From positions 1 through 31,309 of IMG/VR virus record IMGVR_UViG_3300009506_000702: DNA of 31,309 bases. One strand, given 5' to 3'. The translations under genes and the position numbers were made by a program. The notes under the pieces are model-generated. The model was not told the DNA's origin and did no database searches. It saw only the letters and a program-made list of their open reading frames with translations. Positions within the stretch are counted from its first letter, which is position 1. Every line of letters begins with the position of its first letter. This document shows positions 1 to 7,399 of the stretch, piece by piece. The DNA comes from a virus.

Positions 1-84
1 CTAGCAGACCCCTTGGGGTACGTCCGACAGTATCTCGAGGAAATCACGGCGGCCGGTGTCATTGCCGATTTTCAGATTGTGTGA
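1..84 (+). CDS. C-terminal end of an unidentified protein (5' partial)
   Basis: The first reading frame is open from base 1 to a TGA at 82-84 and encodes 27 residues ending ADFQIV. It stops nine bases before the ATG of the fibre-like gene, so it is the tail of the preceding gene in the same operon. Codon choice (CTC, GAG, GCC) matches the neighbours. The position suggests a virion structural protein, but too little is visible to name it. Confidence 0.6.
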   Translation, partial: LADPLGYVRQYLEEITAAGVIADFQIV

Positions 85-93
85 GGGACCAAA

Positions 94-2205
94 ATGTCAA
101 CAGACCTACTCAAATCTCAAGCAAACGAGCGCGTGGACCTCGTGGATTTCGATTTCCTTGCAAACGAGTGTTTGCAGGACATCGTGAACGAGCCCGTCTC
201 CAAATTTTTGACCGACCCGTCCGGGCAGCGAGCTTGGATTTTGGACGGTTTTGGAATCGACTGTCCCACGGGCAAACAACTCCGAGTGACCAAGGGCCGG
301 GCCATGCTGTCCACGAGGCAAGCGGGCCAAATCAAATACGGATACCTCACCACCCTCGGGGACAGCACCAAGACGGTGGACCTGGCCACGTACAGCCCTG
401 GCACGTACAACGTCTACATCCGATTTGAGTACGTGGACGGTGACTCCTCGAGCCGCGTATTTTGGAATCCGGCCGGTGGCGGTGGTGAATTCGCGTCCAC
501 CATCCCAACGCGAATCAAAGCCAATTGGTCCATCCGAGTTGAGGCAACGTCTCCGGGAGCCGAGTGGCTGAAAATTGCCGAGGTGGACCAAGCGACGTTG
601 GCCCCGTCCACCACAGGCATCACGGATCAACGTCCCTTGTATTTCGAGGGGGATGTCCACAACAGTTACCAAAGCGGGTGGAGTAGCGATGGGGGCGGTG
701 GCGCGAATGACCGAAACGCGGACCGTCAACAGTACGGCGTCAAAGACCTCCAAGCCTTTACGGCTGCCATGCGCCAATCGCTCGAGGACATCAAAGGCCG
801 CGGGCTCAGACGATGGTGGGACCGAGACATTGGGGGCATGAACATCGGTTTTGACGCGGCTCCGACTGAGGACACCTTGGCTGTTGGGGATGCCGATTTC
901 AACATTTGGAATGACGGTGTTGCCAACCAACCAACGATTCAATGGGATACCGATGATTATACGTGGTACGACCGAGCCACCAACGAGTTTCGTTGGGAGA
1001 TAGGTGGCGCTGCCAACTATGAGATGGTTCTTGGTGGGACCGGCTTGAGAATCAAAAACGGGCTCTATGTTGGCGACTCCGGGGGCTCACCAACCGACAA
1101 CGAAATCTATGCCGAGGGAGCAATCTACTCAGCAACCGGGTATTTTCGACGTGACTCCAATGACTACATTTTGATTGGAGATGGTGGCAACCAAGATTTC
1201 GTCTTGGGCGGCACCACGGAAATGAGTTTGGCGTCAACCGGTCTCCGAATTCTCAACGGTCTCTACGTGGGCTCGGCCACAGGGGCGCCCACGGACAATG
1301 ACATCTATGCCGAGGGCTCCATTGAGTGTGGCACCACGATTGACGCGGGTGGGGATGCCACTTTTGGCACCATCACAATGACCGGTTTTACTGTGGATGC
1401 CGATGGTGACACGGATGTCAAAAGTCTGGACGTGACCTCGGGGCCATCGTTGAGCACTACCGGGCTCAACATGAACAGCAAGGCGATTTCCGGAGCCACA
1501 AGCATTGATGGCTCGGGAGACCTCACGGTGGGAACCATCACGATGACCGGATTTTCGGTTGACGCCGATGGTGACACCGATGTCAAAACTTTGGATGTGA
1601 CGAGCGGCCCATCTCTTACCTCGTCCGGCATTTCAACGGCCAAGGCTATCTCCGGAGCAACGAGCATTGACGGCTCCGGTGATTTGACGATGGGCACCAT
1701 CACGATGACCGGATTTTCGGTGGATGGCAGCGGAAACGTAGGAGCCGCTTCGCTCAATGCGGGCTCGGGGCTCATTCAAACTACGGGAGGTGTCCAAGCC
1801 GGTTGGTTCCAACCACAAGACTATCTTGGCGGCTCTGACCCCGGAAGCTCGGACGCGACATTCAAATACAACCGATCAAACGGAATCCGAATGGCTGGCT
1901 ACGTTAGCTCAACCGGGTCCGTCTACACCTCCTCATGGAACATTGCCTCAGCAACGTGGGTTTCAACGGGGATTTGTGAAATCACTCCCTATCAAGGTTG
2001 GTGTGGTTCCAACGTATGCGGAGCGGTTGCAACAACGGCCGCGTATGGCTCCTACTCGACTCCGGACCATACGGCTTGTGTCCAAACGTGGTATCAAGGC
2101 ACGTACCCGTTGGGAAATTACCAACCCGAGGTGAAGTGCTACGATCATGGGTCCTCGGCCCTTGCTTCTCGGGTGTTCAAAATACTTTGGGCCGGGACCG
2201 CTTGA
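94..2205 (+). CDS. Tail fibre-like virion protein with internal repeats
   Basis: 703 residues. The start ATG follows GAGGGA by 6 bases. The N-terminal ~230 residues look like a virion-attachment region, including a region around 225-250 rich in R/W/D (GRGLRRWWDRDIGG). Two repeats built on NGLYVG..G.PTDN.IYAEG.I lie near residues 317-344 and 383-410. They are followed by 54-55-residue repeats beginning GTITMTGF at residues 425, 480 and 534, rich in G, S, T and D, as in beta-structured phage fibres. The last ~130 residues are non-repetitive, with several Cys, Tyr and Trp, as in a receptor-binding tip. Function is inferred from architecture and from the lysis genes just downstream; I cannot match it to a named family. 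Confidence 0.6.
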   Translation: MSTDLLKSQANERVDLVDFDFLANECLQDIVNEPVSKFLTDPSGQRAWILDGFGIDCPTGKQLRVTKGRAMLSTRQAGQIKYGYLTTLGDSTKTVDLATYSPGTYNVYIRFEYVDGDSSSRVFWNPAGGGGEFASTIPTRIKANWSIRVEATSPGAEWLKIAEVDQATLAPSTTGITDQRPLYFEGDVHNSYQSGWSSDGGGGANDRNADRQQYGVKDLQAFTAAMRQSLEDIKGRGLRRWWDRDIGGMNIGFDAAPTEDTLAVGDADFNIWNDGVANQPTIQWDTDDYTWYDRATNEFRWEIGGAANYEMVLGGTGLRIKNGLYVGDSGGSPTDNEIYAEGAIYSATGYFRRDSNDYILIGDGGNQDFVLGGTTEMSLASTGLRILNGLYVGSATGAPTDNDIYAEGSIECGTTIDAGGDATFGTITMTGFTVDADGDTDVKSLDVTSGPSLSTTGLNMNSKAISGATSIDGSGDLTVGTITMTGFSVDADGDTDVKTLDVTSGPSLTSSGISTAKAISGATSIDGSGDLTMGTITMTGFSVDGSGNVGAASLNAGSGLIQTTGGVQAGWFQPQDYLGGSDPGSSDATFKYNRSNGIRMAGYVSSTGSVYTSSWNIASATWVSTGICEITPYQGWCGSNVCGAVATTAAYGSYSTPDHTACVQTWYQGTYPLGNYQPEVKCYDHGSSALASRVFKILWAGTA
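1042..1323 (+). repeat. Two degenerate coding repeats in the fibre-like gene
   Basis: Units beginning at 1042 and 1240 both encode GLRI.NGLYVG followed by PTDN.IYAEG. They are diverged at the DNA level (for example ggcttgaga against ggtctccga), which indicates selection on the protein rather than a recent duplication. Confidence 0.65.
1366..1740 (+). repeat. Tandem ~165-bp coding repeats in the fibre-like gene
   Basis: Three units start at 1366, 1531 and 1693 (spacing 165 and 162 bp), each encoding GTITMTGF.VD. The first two continue with ADGDTDVK.LDVTSGPSL and end with AISGATSIDGSGDLT. The third is truncated after about 15 residues. Such tandem units usually set fibre length. Confidence 0.75.
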
Positions 2206-2220
2206 GAAAGGAGAGCGAAA

Positions 2221-2475
2221 ATGTCGGCTGTATTGGTTGTCAAACTGAATGATGGGACAAGCATGCTCCACGGTAGGCACGATTTGAATTACGGCGTGAC
2301 CCGTGCCGAGCAACAGGCGCTTGCCGAGTCTTTGGTTGCTCAGCACAAGCCAGACAAAACCCTTGCGGCTTTTGGATTGGCTGAGAATGAAATTCTCGAG
2401 CCCTACATTGAGGGTGGGCACAACCAAGACGAGATTTTGGTTGATGAGGAGGGCAACGTCACGTTGCCCGAATAG
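2221..2475 (+). CDS. Small acidic protein of unknown function
   Basis: 84 residues, start chosen from the strong ribosome binding site GGAGAGCGA at 2210-2218. The sequence is acidic towards the C-terminus (DEILVDEEGN) and has no membrane segment or cysteine. It sits between the fibre-like gene and a coiled-coil protein, so a virion or chaperone role is possible, but nothing in the sequence shows it. Confidence 0.6.
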   Translation: MSAVLVVKLNDGTSMLHGRHDLNYGVTRAEQQALAESLVAQHKPDKTLAAFGLAENEILEPYIEGGHNQDEILVDEEGNVTLPE

Positions 2476-2488
2476 TGAGGTTTGAAAA

Positions 2489-3031
2489 ATGAACAGGAAA
2501 GCGAGGAGAGCGATGGCAGCTAAAGAACGAAAAGACGGTGAGAAACCAAAGGGAATAGATGCAACAGCACGGGAGATCCCCAAGCCTATTGATCCTTTGG
2601 GTGACGCCATGCAAGCCAGGATGCACGCATTGGCCAATCAAGAGAAAATCAAGTTGCTCATTTCGGGCAAAGTGCCGTGTTCCAACGAGATGGTGGACTA
2701 TCTCGTGGGGCAATACCGTGGAGCACGGGCCGAATACGATGGCACGGATTCCTTGGTGCGGGAGTTGGAGGCCAAGCTCGTTGCGGCCAAAGAGAAACGG
2801 CTCGTCCTACAGGGCGGGGTCAATAAGTATCTCGAGGACATTCGGCATTGGTTGGAAAGGGACGAGCAAGAGAAACGATCTCGAGAATCCGCAAGAGAGG
2901 CGTACAACTCAGAGGCCAGAAAGAAACAATTTGAGAAAGTAGTTGGCAAAAAGGACGAGCCCCCCAATGGAGAGGCGCCTCCCAAAGACGGCGAGCCCAA
3001 AACGGAGCCCGTGGACGAAACCAAGCACTAG
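2489..3031 (+). CDS. Coiled-coil protein of unknown function
   Basis: 180 residues. It opens with the basic MNRKARRAMAAKERK, a beginning common in phage proteins. Residues ~60-150 are rich in E, K, R and A with heptad-like spacing (LVRELEAKLVAAKEKRLVLQ), predicting a coiled coil. The C-terminal 25 residues are a K/E/P-rich disordered tail. There is no signal peptide or membrane segment. Position between the fibre gene and the lysis cassette fits a structural or assembly protein, but this is inference. Confidence 0.6.
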   Translation: MNRKARRAMAAKERKDGEKPKGIDATAREIPKPIDPLGDAMQARMHALANQEKIKLLISGKVPCSNEMVDYLVGQYRGARAEYDGTDSLVRELEAKLVAAKEKRLVLQGGVNKYLEDIRHWLERDEQEKRSRESAREAYNSEARKKQFEKVVGKKDEPPNGEAPPKDGEPKTEPVDETKH

Positions 3032-3077
3032 ACCGTCCATCAAAAATCTGGAATTCTCTCGGCCATGGAGGTGATCC

Positions 3078-3443
3078 ATGACTGAGGAAACCAAAAGCAA
3101 AATCGTGGCGGCGGCCGATGCCACCAAACACCAAGCGTGGAAGTGGTTGGGCGCTCTCATTATGACCCCCAAGCAAAACGCGGCGGGGGAGACCCACCTT
3201 GCGGTCTCGTTGACCAAGCTCCAAAAGCTCGTCTCAATCATCATGGGGGTGGTGCTCTTTGTGGTGATGGTGGTGCTTTGGGTGGTGAAGCCCGAGGCCG
3301 TGGCCGAGACGGCAACCGTCACGGACCCCATTCCTGATTCCATGCTCTACACTCTTTGGGGGCTCTTGGGGCTCCAAGGCGTGAACATGGCGGCCGGTGC
3401 CTACTACGGCAAAGGCAACGGAAACGGGAACGGCGCCACATGA
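3078..3443 (+). CDS. Holin-like small membrane protein
   Basis: 121 residues with a polar N-terminus (~50 residues), a strong hydrophobic segment at ~51-70 (LVSIIMGVVLFVVMVVLWVV) and a second, weaker one at ~88-110, then a short Gly/Asn tail. Size, two membrane segments and position immediately before two spanin-like genes fit a holin that permeabilises the inner membrane. Its stop overlaps the next start (ATGA at 3440-3443). SD is GGAGGTGA at 3067-3074. No family motif is diagnostic, so the call rests on topology and context. Confidence 0.55.
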   Translation: MTEETKSKIVAAADATKHQAWKWLGALIMTPKQNAAGETHLAVSLTKLQKLVSIIMGVVLFVVMVVLWVVKPEAVAETATVTDPIPDSMLYTLWGLLGLQGVNMAAGAYYGKGNGNGNGAT

Positions 3444-3751
3444 AAGCGCTCCGGTGGTTGGCGGACTACTGGTACATTCCGGTGCTCGCCATTGTGGCCG
3501 TGCTCGGGGTGGTTTGGTTTCGCAAGACAGACCCCCTCAAGTTGATCGAGCGTGAGCTACGCGGAATTGACTCGGCTCGTGAGGCTCGAGCCATGGTGAT
3601 CGAGCTTGGTGCCGAGCAAGCCACCCAACACGTCAAAGACAAGTACAAGGCCAAGCGTGCCGAGCTTGACGCCAAGGCCGAGGCCAAGGTGGCGAAGCTC
3701 GAGAATGATCCGGTGGCGCTCGCCAAGTTTCTCGAAAAGGTGACCCGATGA
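3440..3751 (+). CDS. Spanin-like (Rz-like) membrane-anchored coiled-coil protein
   Basis: 103 residues when read from the ATG that overlaps the upstream stop codon. The N-terminus holds one membrane segment at ~10-28 (YWYIPVLAIVAVLGVVWF). It is followed by a charged, alanine-rich helical region (RAELDAKAEAKVAKLE) predicted to be a coiled coil. This is the topology of an inner-membrane spanin: N-in anchor with a periplasmic coiled coil. It overlaps the next gene by 4 bases (ATGA at 3748-3751). The role is inferred from topology and neighbourhood. Confidence 0.5.
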   Translation: MKALRWLADYWYIPVLAIVAVLGVVWFRKTDPLKLIERELRGIDSAREARAMVIELGAEQATQHVKDKYKAKRAELDAKAEAKVAKLENDPVALAKFLEKVTR

Positions 3752-4173
3752 TTGTAAGCGTTTTGGCCATCGTGAGCACGGTGCTTACAACACCCCCTAC
3801 GCTTCCATCCCAATGTGACCCCGAGGACAAGACCTCGTGCGTCCAACCGTTGCTCGAGGGAGAGGCGGCTCCGTTCGCCGGCCAATTGCTCACTCCCAGG
3901 CGGGCGGCCAAGCTCGGTGTGCGAGCCGGGGACGTGGACGAGCGGGTGAGGTTGGCAATCGAGGAGACCGAGGAGCTTTGGCGCATCAAACTCCAAAAGG
4001 AGCAAGCGCTCCGGGAGAATGACAACGTGGCCAACGCTCTCAAGATTGACCTACTCACCAAGGCGGCGGACCGTCCCTTTTGGGAGCATCCGGTCTTTGT
4101 GGCGGCGGCCACGGTAGCGGGATGCGTGGCCGTCTACTTTGTGGCGGTGGAGACGGTGAAGGCCACCAAGTAA
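3748..4173 (+). CDS. Exported lysis-accessory (spanin-like) protein
   Basis: 141 residues. Residues 1-15 are hydrophobic and resemble a signal peptide or anchor, followed by a Cys pair at 23 and 31. Residues 42-50 read PFAGQLLTP, followed by RRAAKLG; this PF.G.LLTP-A.L pattern is one I associate with phage lysis proteins of Gram-negative hosts. A charged helix spans ~65-105 and a C-terminal membrane segment lies at ~115-135. It ends the lysis cassette, and a perfect palindrome starts inside its stop codon. Confidence 0.5.
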   Translation: MIVSVLAIVSTVLTTPPTLPSQCDPEDKTSCVQPLLEGEAAPFAGQLLTPRRAAKLGVRAGDVDERVRLAIEETEELWRIKLQKEQALRENDNVANALKIDLLTKAADRPFWEHPVFVAAATVAGCVAVYFVAVETVKATK

Positions 4174-4193
4174 ATGTGGCAATTGCCACATTT
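4172..4193. repeat. 22-bp perfect palindrome, copy 1 (terminator hairpin or operator)
   Basis: The half-site AAATGTGGCAA is followed directly by its exact reverse complement. It begins within the TAA of the lysis-accessory gene and ends in TTTT. As RNA it forms a 9-bp stem with an AAUU loop and a short U run. The same 22 bp recurs at 29100-29121. Confidence 0.85.
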
Positions 4194-4223
4194 TACAGAA
4201 ATTTCGAGCCCCCTCATTTTTTC

Positions 4224-4253
4224 TTGGCCAAAGTTGGCCATCGATCCGTTATA
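4224..4253 (+). promoter_or_regulatory. Bipartite promoter-like motif, site 1
   Basis: TTGGCCA (4224-4230), 16 bases, CGTTATA (4247-4253). Spacing is identical to four other intergenic sites. It lies 190 bases before the helicase ATG, so a start near 4260 would give a long structured leader. A second TTGGCCA lies inside the spacer (4234-4240). Confidence 0.7.
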
Positions 4254-4285
4254 GAGTGTGAGGGCATTGGTCGCCCACCACAACT

Positions 4286-4335
4286 ACCCCCACCATACCC
4301 CGATTAGAAGGCTCAAAAGAGTCAGGGGTGGGGGT
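4286..4335 (+). promoter_or_regulatory. Long inverted repeat in helicase leader
   Basis: ACCCCCACC (4286-4294) is the exact complement of GGTGGGGGT (4327-4335), with a 32-base loop holding CTC-AAAA-GAG. It lies just downstream of promoter-like site 1. There is no U-tract after it, so a terminator is unlikely; leader structure or an origin element is possible. Confidence 0.55.
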
Positions 4336-4347
4336 GTATTAGAGACT

Positions 4348-4419
4348 GATCGATCTGTTGATCTGTATTCTACGTTGATCATGTAGATCAAAAGATCAAA
4401 GATGAGGCGCACGCGCCTC
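4348..4419. promoter_or_regulatory. GATC cluster plus hairpin (possible origin or leader control)
   Basis: Six GATC tetramers lie within 50 bp (4348, 4352, 4360, 4377, 4386, 4394), with a seventh at 4427. TCTAC/GTAGA arms (4369-4373, 4383-4387) flank a TGATCA. A hairpin with arms GAGGCG/CGCCTC (4404-4409, 4414-4419) follows and is succeeded by GGTTTT. The cluster sits directly before the first replication gene. Origin function is inference only. Confidence 0.4.
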
Positions 4420-4440
4420 GGTTTTCGATCTGAGGTGAAA

Positions 4441-5949
4441 ATGTCTGGACGAGTGCTTTTTGAAGTCGGGAACACGTGGACCAACATCTTGGAATGGGAT
4501 GATTTCATTCTCCACGTGTTGGACAGAGAATCCCGCTACCCCACGCCACAGGCCCTAGCCTACGAGGCCGGTTTCAAAAATCCGGAGCAAGAGGAAAGTG
4601 GGTGGGACGGTTGGATTCGTCTCCTACGGACACCCAAGACCATGTACCCCTACTTTCCAACGGGGCTCCTCCCGAAGCTCGTCCGCATTTGTTACAAGAT
4701 GCAGTACCAACCCTTGGTCAAGGATTTGCGGGCGCGTCCCGAGGAGGGCTTTCCAGAATTCCCGGTGGTGGAATTGCGAGACTACCAAGAGGCAGCGGTG
4801 GAGGCCGGCATCAAACTCGGCCGCGGCGTTTTCGACATGCCCCCTCGGAGCGGCAAGACTCGAGTGATGTGTGAGCTACATCGGAGAATCAGTCTCCCCA
4901 CGATTTGGATTGCCCCCACGGACCGCATTGTCCAACAGACGGCTCGGGTGATTGAGGGTCATTTCGGCAAGCATTACGTGATCCACCAAATCGGACAAAA
5001 GGGGCTCGAGGACGCGGCACGCCACAAGGTTGTGGTGTGTACCGCCAACACGGCCGCGGTGTTGCCGGCCGAATTCTACGCCACCCGGCAAATGATTGCG
5101 GTGGACGAGTGGCACCACGGAGCGGCCAAGACGTACACCCACGAGATTTTTCCCAAGTGCGACCACGTGTTTTTTCGCTACGGGATGACCGGCACGTTTT
5201 TCCGGTCCGGTGGCGATGACATGGCCATGCACGGTGTTCTTTCGGACACCATCTACAAGGTGACCTCGCACGAGCTTTTGAGCCGGGGCTTTTTGGTCCC
5301 AACGCACGTGGCGTTTCTACCGATACCGGCCAAGCCCAAGCTCCGGGGAGCGGGCTCGAGCTTCAATGGCGGCTTTGGAAAGGCCGGCATCCACGAGCAC
5401 ACCTACCGAAACCAGCTTGCGGCCCACGCGGCTTTGCTCCTCCACCAAATGGGTCGCAAGGTGCTCATTCTCGTGGGGACCAAGGTGCAAGGCCGGGAGC
5501 TTTCCCACATTCTCCACCATTTTCTCCCCGAGGCTCCGGCTGGCTGCCAATTCAAGGCGGTGGAATTCCTGTCCACAGACCGGGACCGCTACATCCAAAC
5601 TCAGGTGATCGATTCGTTCCTAGCCAACCAAGAGGTGAAAATCCTGTTGGGGACCTCGCTCCTCGGTGAAGGCGTGGACCTCCCGGACGTGGATGCGCTT
5701 GTTTACGCTCGAGGGGAAAAGGCTGAGGTGAGCCTCACCCAAAATGCCTACCGCGTATGTACGGCCATCCACGGGAAGCCCAACGCAATCATCGTGGATT
5801 TCGCGGACCGTCACCACAGGCGGCTCATGGAGCACAGCCAAGAGCGGTTGGCCGTCTACTACCACGAGCCCACGTTTTCGGTTTCGATTCTGGACGAGGT
5901 GGGCCAATTGGCCGGGTGGGTCGAAAACCTTGGCCAAAAAGCGGCCTAG
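4441..5949 (+). CDS. UvsW-like SF2 DNA helicase
   Basis: About 502 residues from the ATG preceded by GAGGTG; an ATG 39 bases upstream lies inside a hairpin and lacks a binding site. Superfamily 2 motifs are clear. ELRDYQEAAV is the Q-like motif, MPPRSGKT the Walker A (Lys ~139), VDEWHH the DExH box (Asp ~222), and GMTGTFFR motif III (~248). LLGTSLLGEGVDLPD is motif V, and a motif VI region lies around residue 434. In T4-like phages UvsW unwinds and anneals branched DNA in recombination-dependent replication and repair. Motif VI reads QNAYRVCTAIHG rather than the usual Q..GR..R, so it is a divergent member. The N-terminal ~110 residues are probably the substrate-binding domain. Confidence 0.85.
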   Translation: MSGRVLFEVGNTWTNILEWDDFILHVLDRESRYPTPQALAYEAGFKNPEQEESGWDGWIRLLRTPKTMYPYFPTGLLPKLVRICYKMQYQPLVKDLRARPEEGFPEFPVVELRDYQEAAVEAGIKLGRGVFDMPPRSGKTRVMCELHRRISLPTIWIAPTDRIVQQTARVIEGHFGKHYVIHQIGQKGLEDAARHKVVVCTANTAAVLPAEFYATRQMIAVDEWHHGAAKTYTHEIFPKCDHVFFRYGMTGTFFRSGGDDMAMHGVLSDTIYKVTSHELLSRGFLVPTHVAFLPIPAKPKLRGAGSSFNGGFGKAGIHEHTYRNQLAAHAALLLHQMGRKVLILVGTKVQGRELSHILHHFLPEAPAGCQFKAVEFLSTDRDRYIQTQVIDSFLANQEVKILLGTSLLGEGVDLPDVDALVYARGEKAEVSLTQNAYRVCTAIHGKPNAIIVDFADRHHRRLMEHSQERLAVYYHEPTFSVSILDEVGQLAGWVENLGQKAA

Positions 5950-5959
5950 AAACGTTAAA
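5930..5959 (+). promoter_or_regulatory. Bipartite promoter-like motif, site 2
   Basis: TTGGCCA (5930-5936), 16 bases, CGTTAAA (5953-5959). The -35-like half overlaps the last codons of the helicase gene. The expected start (~5966) is exactly where the first of three hairpins begins. Confidence 0.75.
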
Positions 5960-5965
5960 GCATGT

Positions 5966-6104
5966 AGAGGGGCAGGCTACGCAAGGATGGTGTGGTTGCC
6001 CCTTTTCGTGAATGAAACGACGTGCTACGTTGCGTGAAATTCGCGTATCGCACGCAAACAAGGCCCGGTCGCAGCACCCTTCCGTTGTGGCCGGGCGTTT
6101 TTTT
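5966..6104 (+). ncRNA. Candidate ~140-nt structured small RNA or leader
   Basis: The 166-base gap after the helicase holds no convincing ORF. Three hairpins follow the promoter-like site. The first has arms AGGGGCA/TGCCCCT (5968-5974, 5997-6003), extendable to nine pairs and ending in TTTT. The second has TTGCGTG/CACGCAA (6030-6036, 6051-6057). The third is the terminator at 6063-6104. A transcript begun at the promoter would end about 140 bases later, before the next gene. It could be a free small RNA or an attenuated leader of the gene at 6116. No tRNA features (no T-arm GTTCGA) are present. Confidence 0.45.
6063..6104 (+). terminator. Strong intrinsic terminator
   Basis: A 13-bp stem joins 6063-6075 with 6084-6096: GCCCGG pairs with CCGGGC, extended inward by seven pairs of which three are G-U. 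The loop is 8 bases and the stem is followed by GTTTTTTT (seven T, 6098-6104). The next gene's ribosome binding site GGAGGAGAGCG begins right after the T run. Confidence 0.85.
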
Positions 6105-6115
6105 GGAGGAGAGCG

Positions 6116-6514
6116 ATGGCTGAGGCCGAAATCCCGCAAGTGCGAAACATGAAGCCGGACGAGAAAATCCAAGCTCGGATTCAGGTGTCCATGAAGGACC
6201 CGGAGCACATGAAACGATGGCTCCGAGAGTCGGGCCGTCCGTTCATTGTGTTCAAGGCGGACGATGTGATTGACGCGCTACCGTGGCCCCATGGGGCTGA
6301 GGCGTTGCAGCAAGTCTCCGATGCCTATGACCACCACCGAGCAACCATCCCCACGGGCAGGACGAGGACCGAGGTTGATCCGATAACCAAGGAAAAGGTG
6401 GAGGTGCCCGTGATGAAAGGGCAACAGTTGGAGCGTGATGAGATGGAAGCGTTGATCCGGTTTTACGTCAACGCGATCAGCGAAAACGATCCTACTTGGA
6501 AATTGGAAATCTGA
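6116..6514 (+). CDS. Hypothetical phage protein, 132 aa
   Basis: Start fixed by GGAGGAGAGCG directly before the ATG. The protein is soluble and highly charged, with no cysteine, membrane segment or repeat. Segments such as PFIVFKADDVIDALPWP and QLERDEMEALIRFYVNAI suggest a compact alpha/beta fold. It opens the stretch leading to the replicative helicase and lies directly after a strong terminator, so its expression depends on read-through or on an undetected promoter. I do not recognise the family. Confidence 0.65.
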   Translation: MAEAEIPQVRNMKPDEKIQARIQVSMKDPEHMKRWLRESGRPFIVFKADDVIDALPWPHGAEALQQVSDAYDHHRATIPTGRTRTEVDPITKEKVEVPVMKGQQLERDEMEALIRFYVNAISENDPTWKLEI

Positions 6515-6515
6515 G

Positions 6516-6740
6516 ATGTCACGTGAAAGAAATCCCGAAAGCATCGAATACGACAAGCTAAAGGGGCAAATGATCAAGCTGTGGCCGTCCGAGAATTGGA
6601 CCGAGGAGCCGGTGATTGGTCGTTTGCTTTGGGTTGCTACCCACACCCTTGGTGTGGCATTTGGTGATGGGACGCCGGGAGCGTGCGAAAAGGTGTCCAT
6701 GATTTTCAAACGAGGTGGTATGCGAATCGATCCAATGTGA
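6516..6740 (+). CDS. Small hypothetical protein, 74 aa
   Basis: The ATG lies two bases after the preceding stop codon, indicating coupling. The sequence contains WVATHTLGVAFGDGTPG flanked by basic and aromatic residues and looks like a small beta-rich domain. No known motif. An inverted repeat CCAATG/CATTGG (6732-6737, 6744-6749) surrounds its stop codon. Confidence 0.55.
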   Translation: MSRERNPESIEYDKLKGQMIKLWPSENWTEEPVIGRLLWVATHTLGVAFGDGTPGACEKVSMIFKRGGMRIDPM

Positions 6741-6766
6741 CCGCATTGGTCGGAGGGGAATGAGAG

Positions 6767-7399
6767 ATGACAGACAATGGGCGTGCGTTGTCCCTATTGA
6801 GAGAATTCAATGAGTATTTTCCCTACACACAATTTTTCCAAGAGCGCACGAGGCAAGCCGGAGTCTGCAAGCTCTACGTGATGACTCCCGAGCGCGAGCA
6901 AGCGCTCCTCGAGTTGGACGAGTGGTGTAGGGAGCGCGGTTTTGACACGCGGTTTTGGATCTACTCGAGATTCAGAATCACAAATTGGCGATTCCCACCA
7001 AAGTTTTCCGCTCTCATTCCATCCAAACGAAACCAAAAGAAAGCGATAGCCTACTACCAAAAGATTCAGGCTGAGACCTCTCCCCTCTTTTCTCAAGTCA
7101 CCCACCAACGAATTGAACAACAGGCGTCCTACGATGGGCGGTTGTGGCAACCACTCGTTGCGCTCAACCGGACCGTGGAGCTTCGCAAGGCTCGCTACCT
7201 GAGATTGGGACAAGCTCACGTTTGTTTGTCCAACGTCCAAAGCGAGACCTATGGCTACCATCCGGGCTCGCAAGCGTGCTTGGCGTGCCCGCGTGCATGG
7301 GACTGCACAATGGAATTGAAGCGGCTGTATCCGACCTTTGACCTCGTTGCCGAGCGTCACAAGGCCGTGGTGAGCGGGAGCGTGCCCGGTGTCGGGTAA
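6767..7399 (+). CDS. Hypothetical protein with C-terminal four-cysteine cluster
   Basis: 210 residues. The N-terminal two thirds are rich in aromatic and basic residues (FWIYSRFRITNWRFPPKF). Near the C-terminus four cysteines are spaced C-X17-C-X2-C-X5-C (the last three in CLACPRAWDC), a pattern that binds zinc or, in some DNA-repair enzymes, a 4Fe-4S cluster. Similar clusters occur in the gene at 10883 and in the frameshift extension at 16096. It overlaps the helicase start by 11 bases. Probably a DNA- or RNA-associated protein; function unknown. Confidence 0.65.
   Translation: MTDNGRALSLLREFNEYFPYTQFFQERTRQAGVCKLYVMTPEREQALLELDEWCRERGFDTRFWIYSRFRITNWRFPPKFSALIPSKRNQKKAIAYYQKIQAETSPLFSQVTHQRIEQQASYDGRLWQPLVALNRTVELRKARYLRLGQAHVCLSNVQSETYGYHPGSQACLACPRAWDCTMELKRLYPTFDLVAERHKAVVSGSVPGVG

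Noticed and set aside
106-942. 278-codon open frame on the - strand inside the fibre-like gene
   Set aside because: It mirrors the codon structure of the + strand gene, has no binding site or recognisable motif, and the + strand product shows clear repeats.
1366-1740. Duplicated mobile element in the fibre gene
   Set aside because: The repeats are in frame, diverged at DNA level and lack terminal inverted repeats or a transposase.
4402-4440. Upstream ATG for the UvsW-like helicase
   Set aside because: It lies next to a GC hairpin and lacks a binding site, whereas the ATG at 4441 follows GAGGTGAAA.
5950-6115. tRNA or coding gene in the post-helicase gap
   Set aside because: No T-loop, anticodon arm or CCA-type acceptor could be folded; the only ATG frame (6013) runs through the terminator.
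6732-6749. CCAATG/CATTGG dyad as a terminator
   Set aside because: Only six pairs, no T run, and it overlaps a stop codon in a short gene gap; probably chance.
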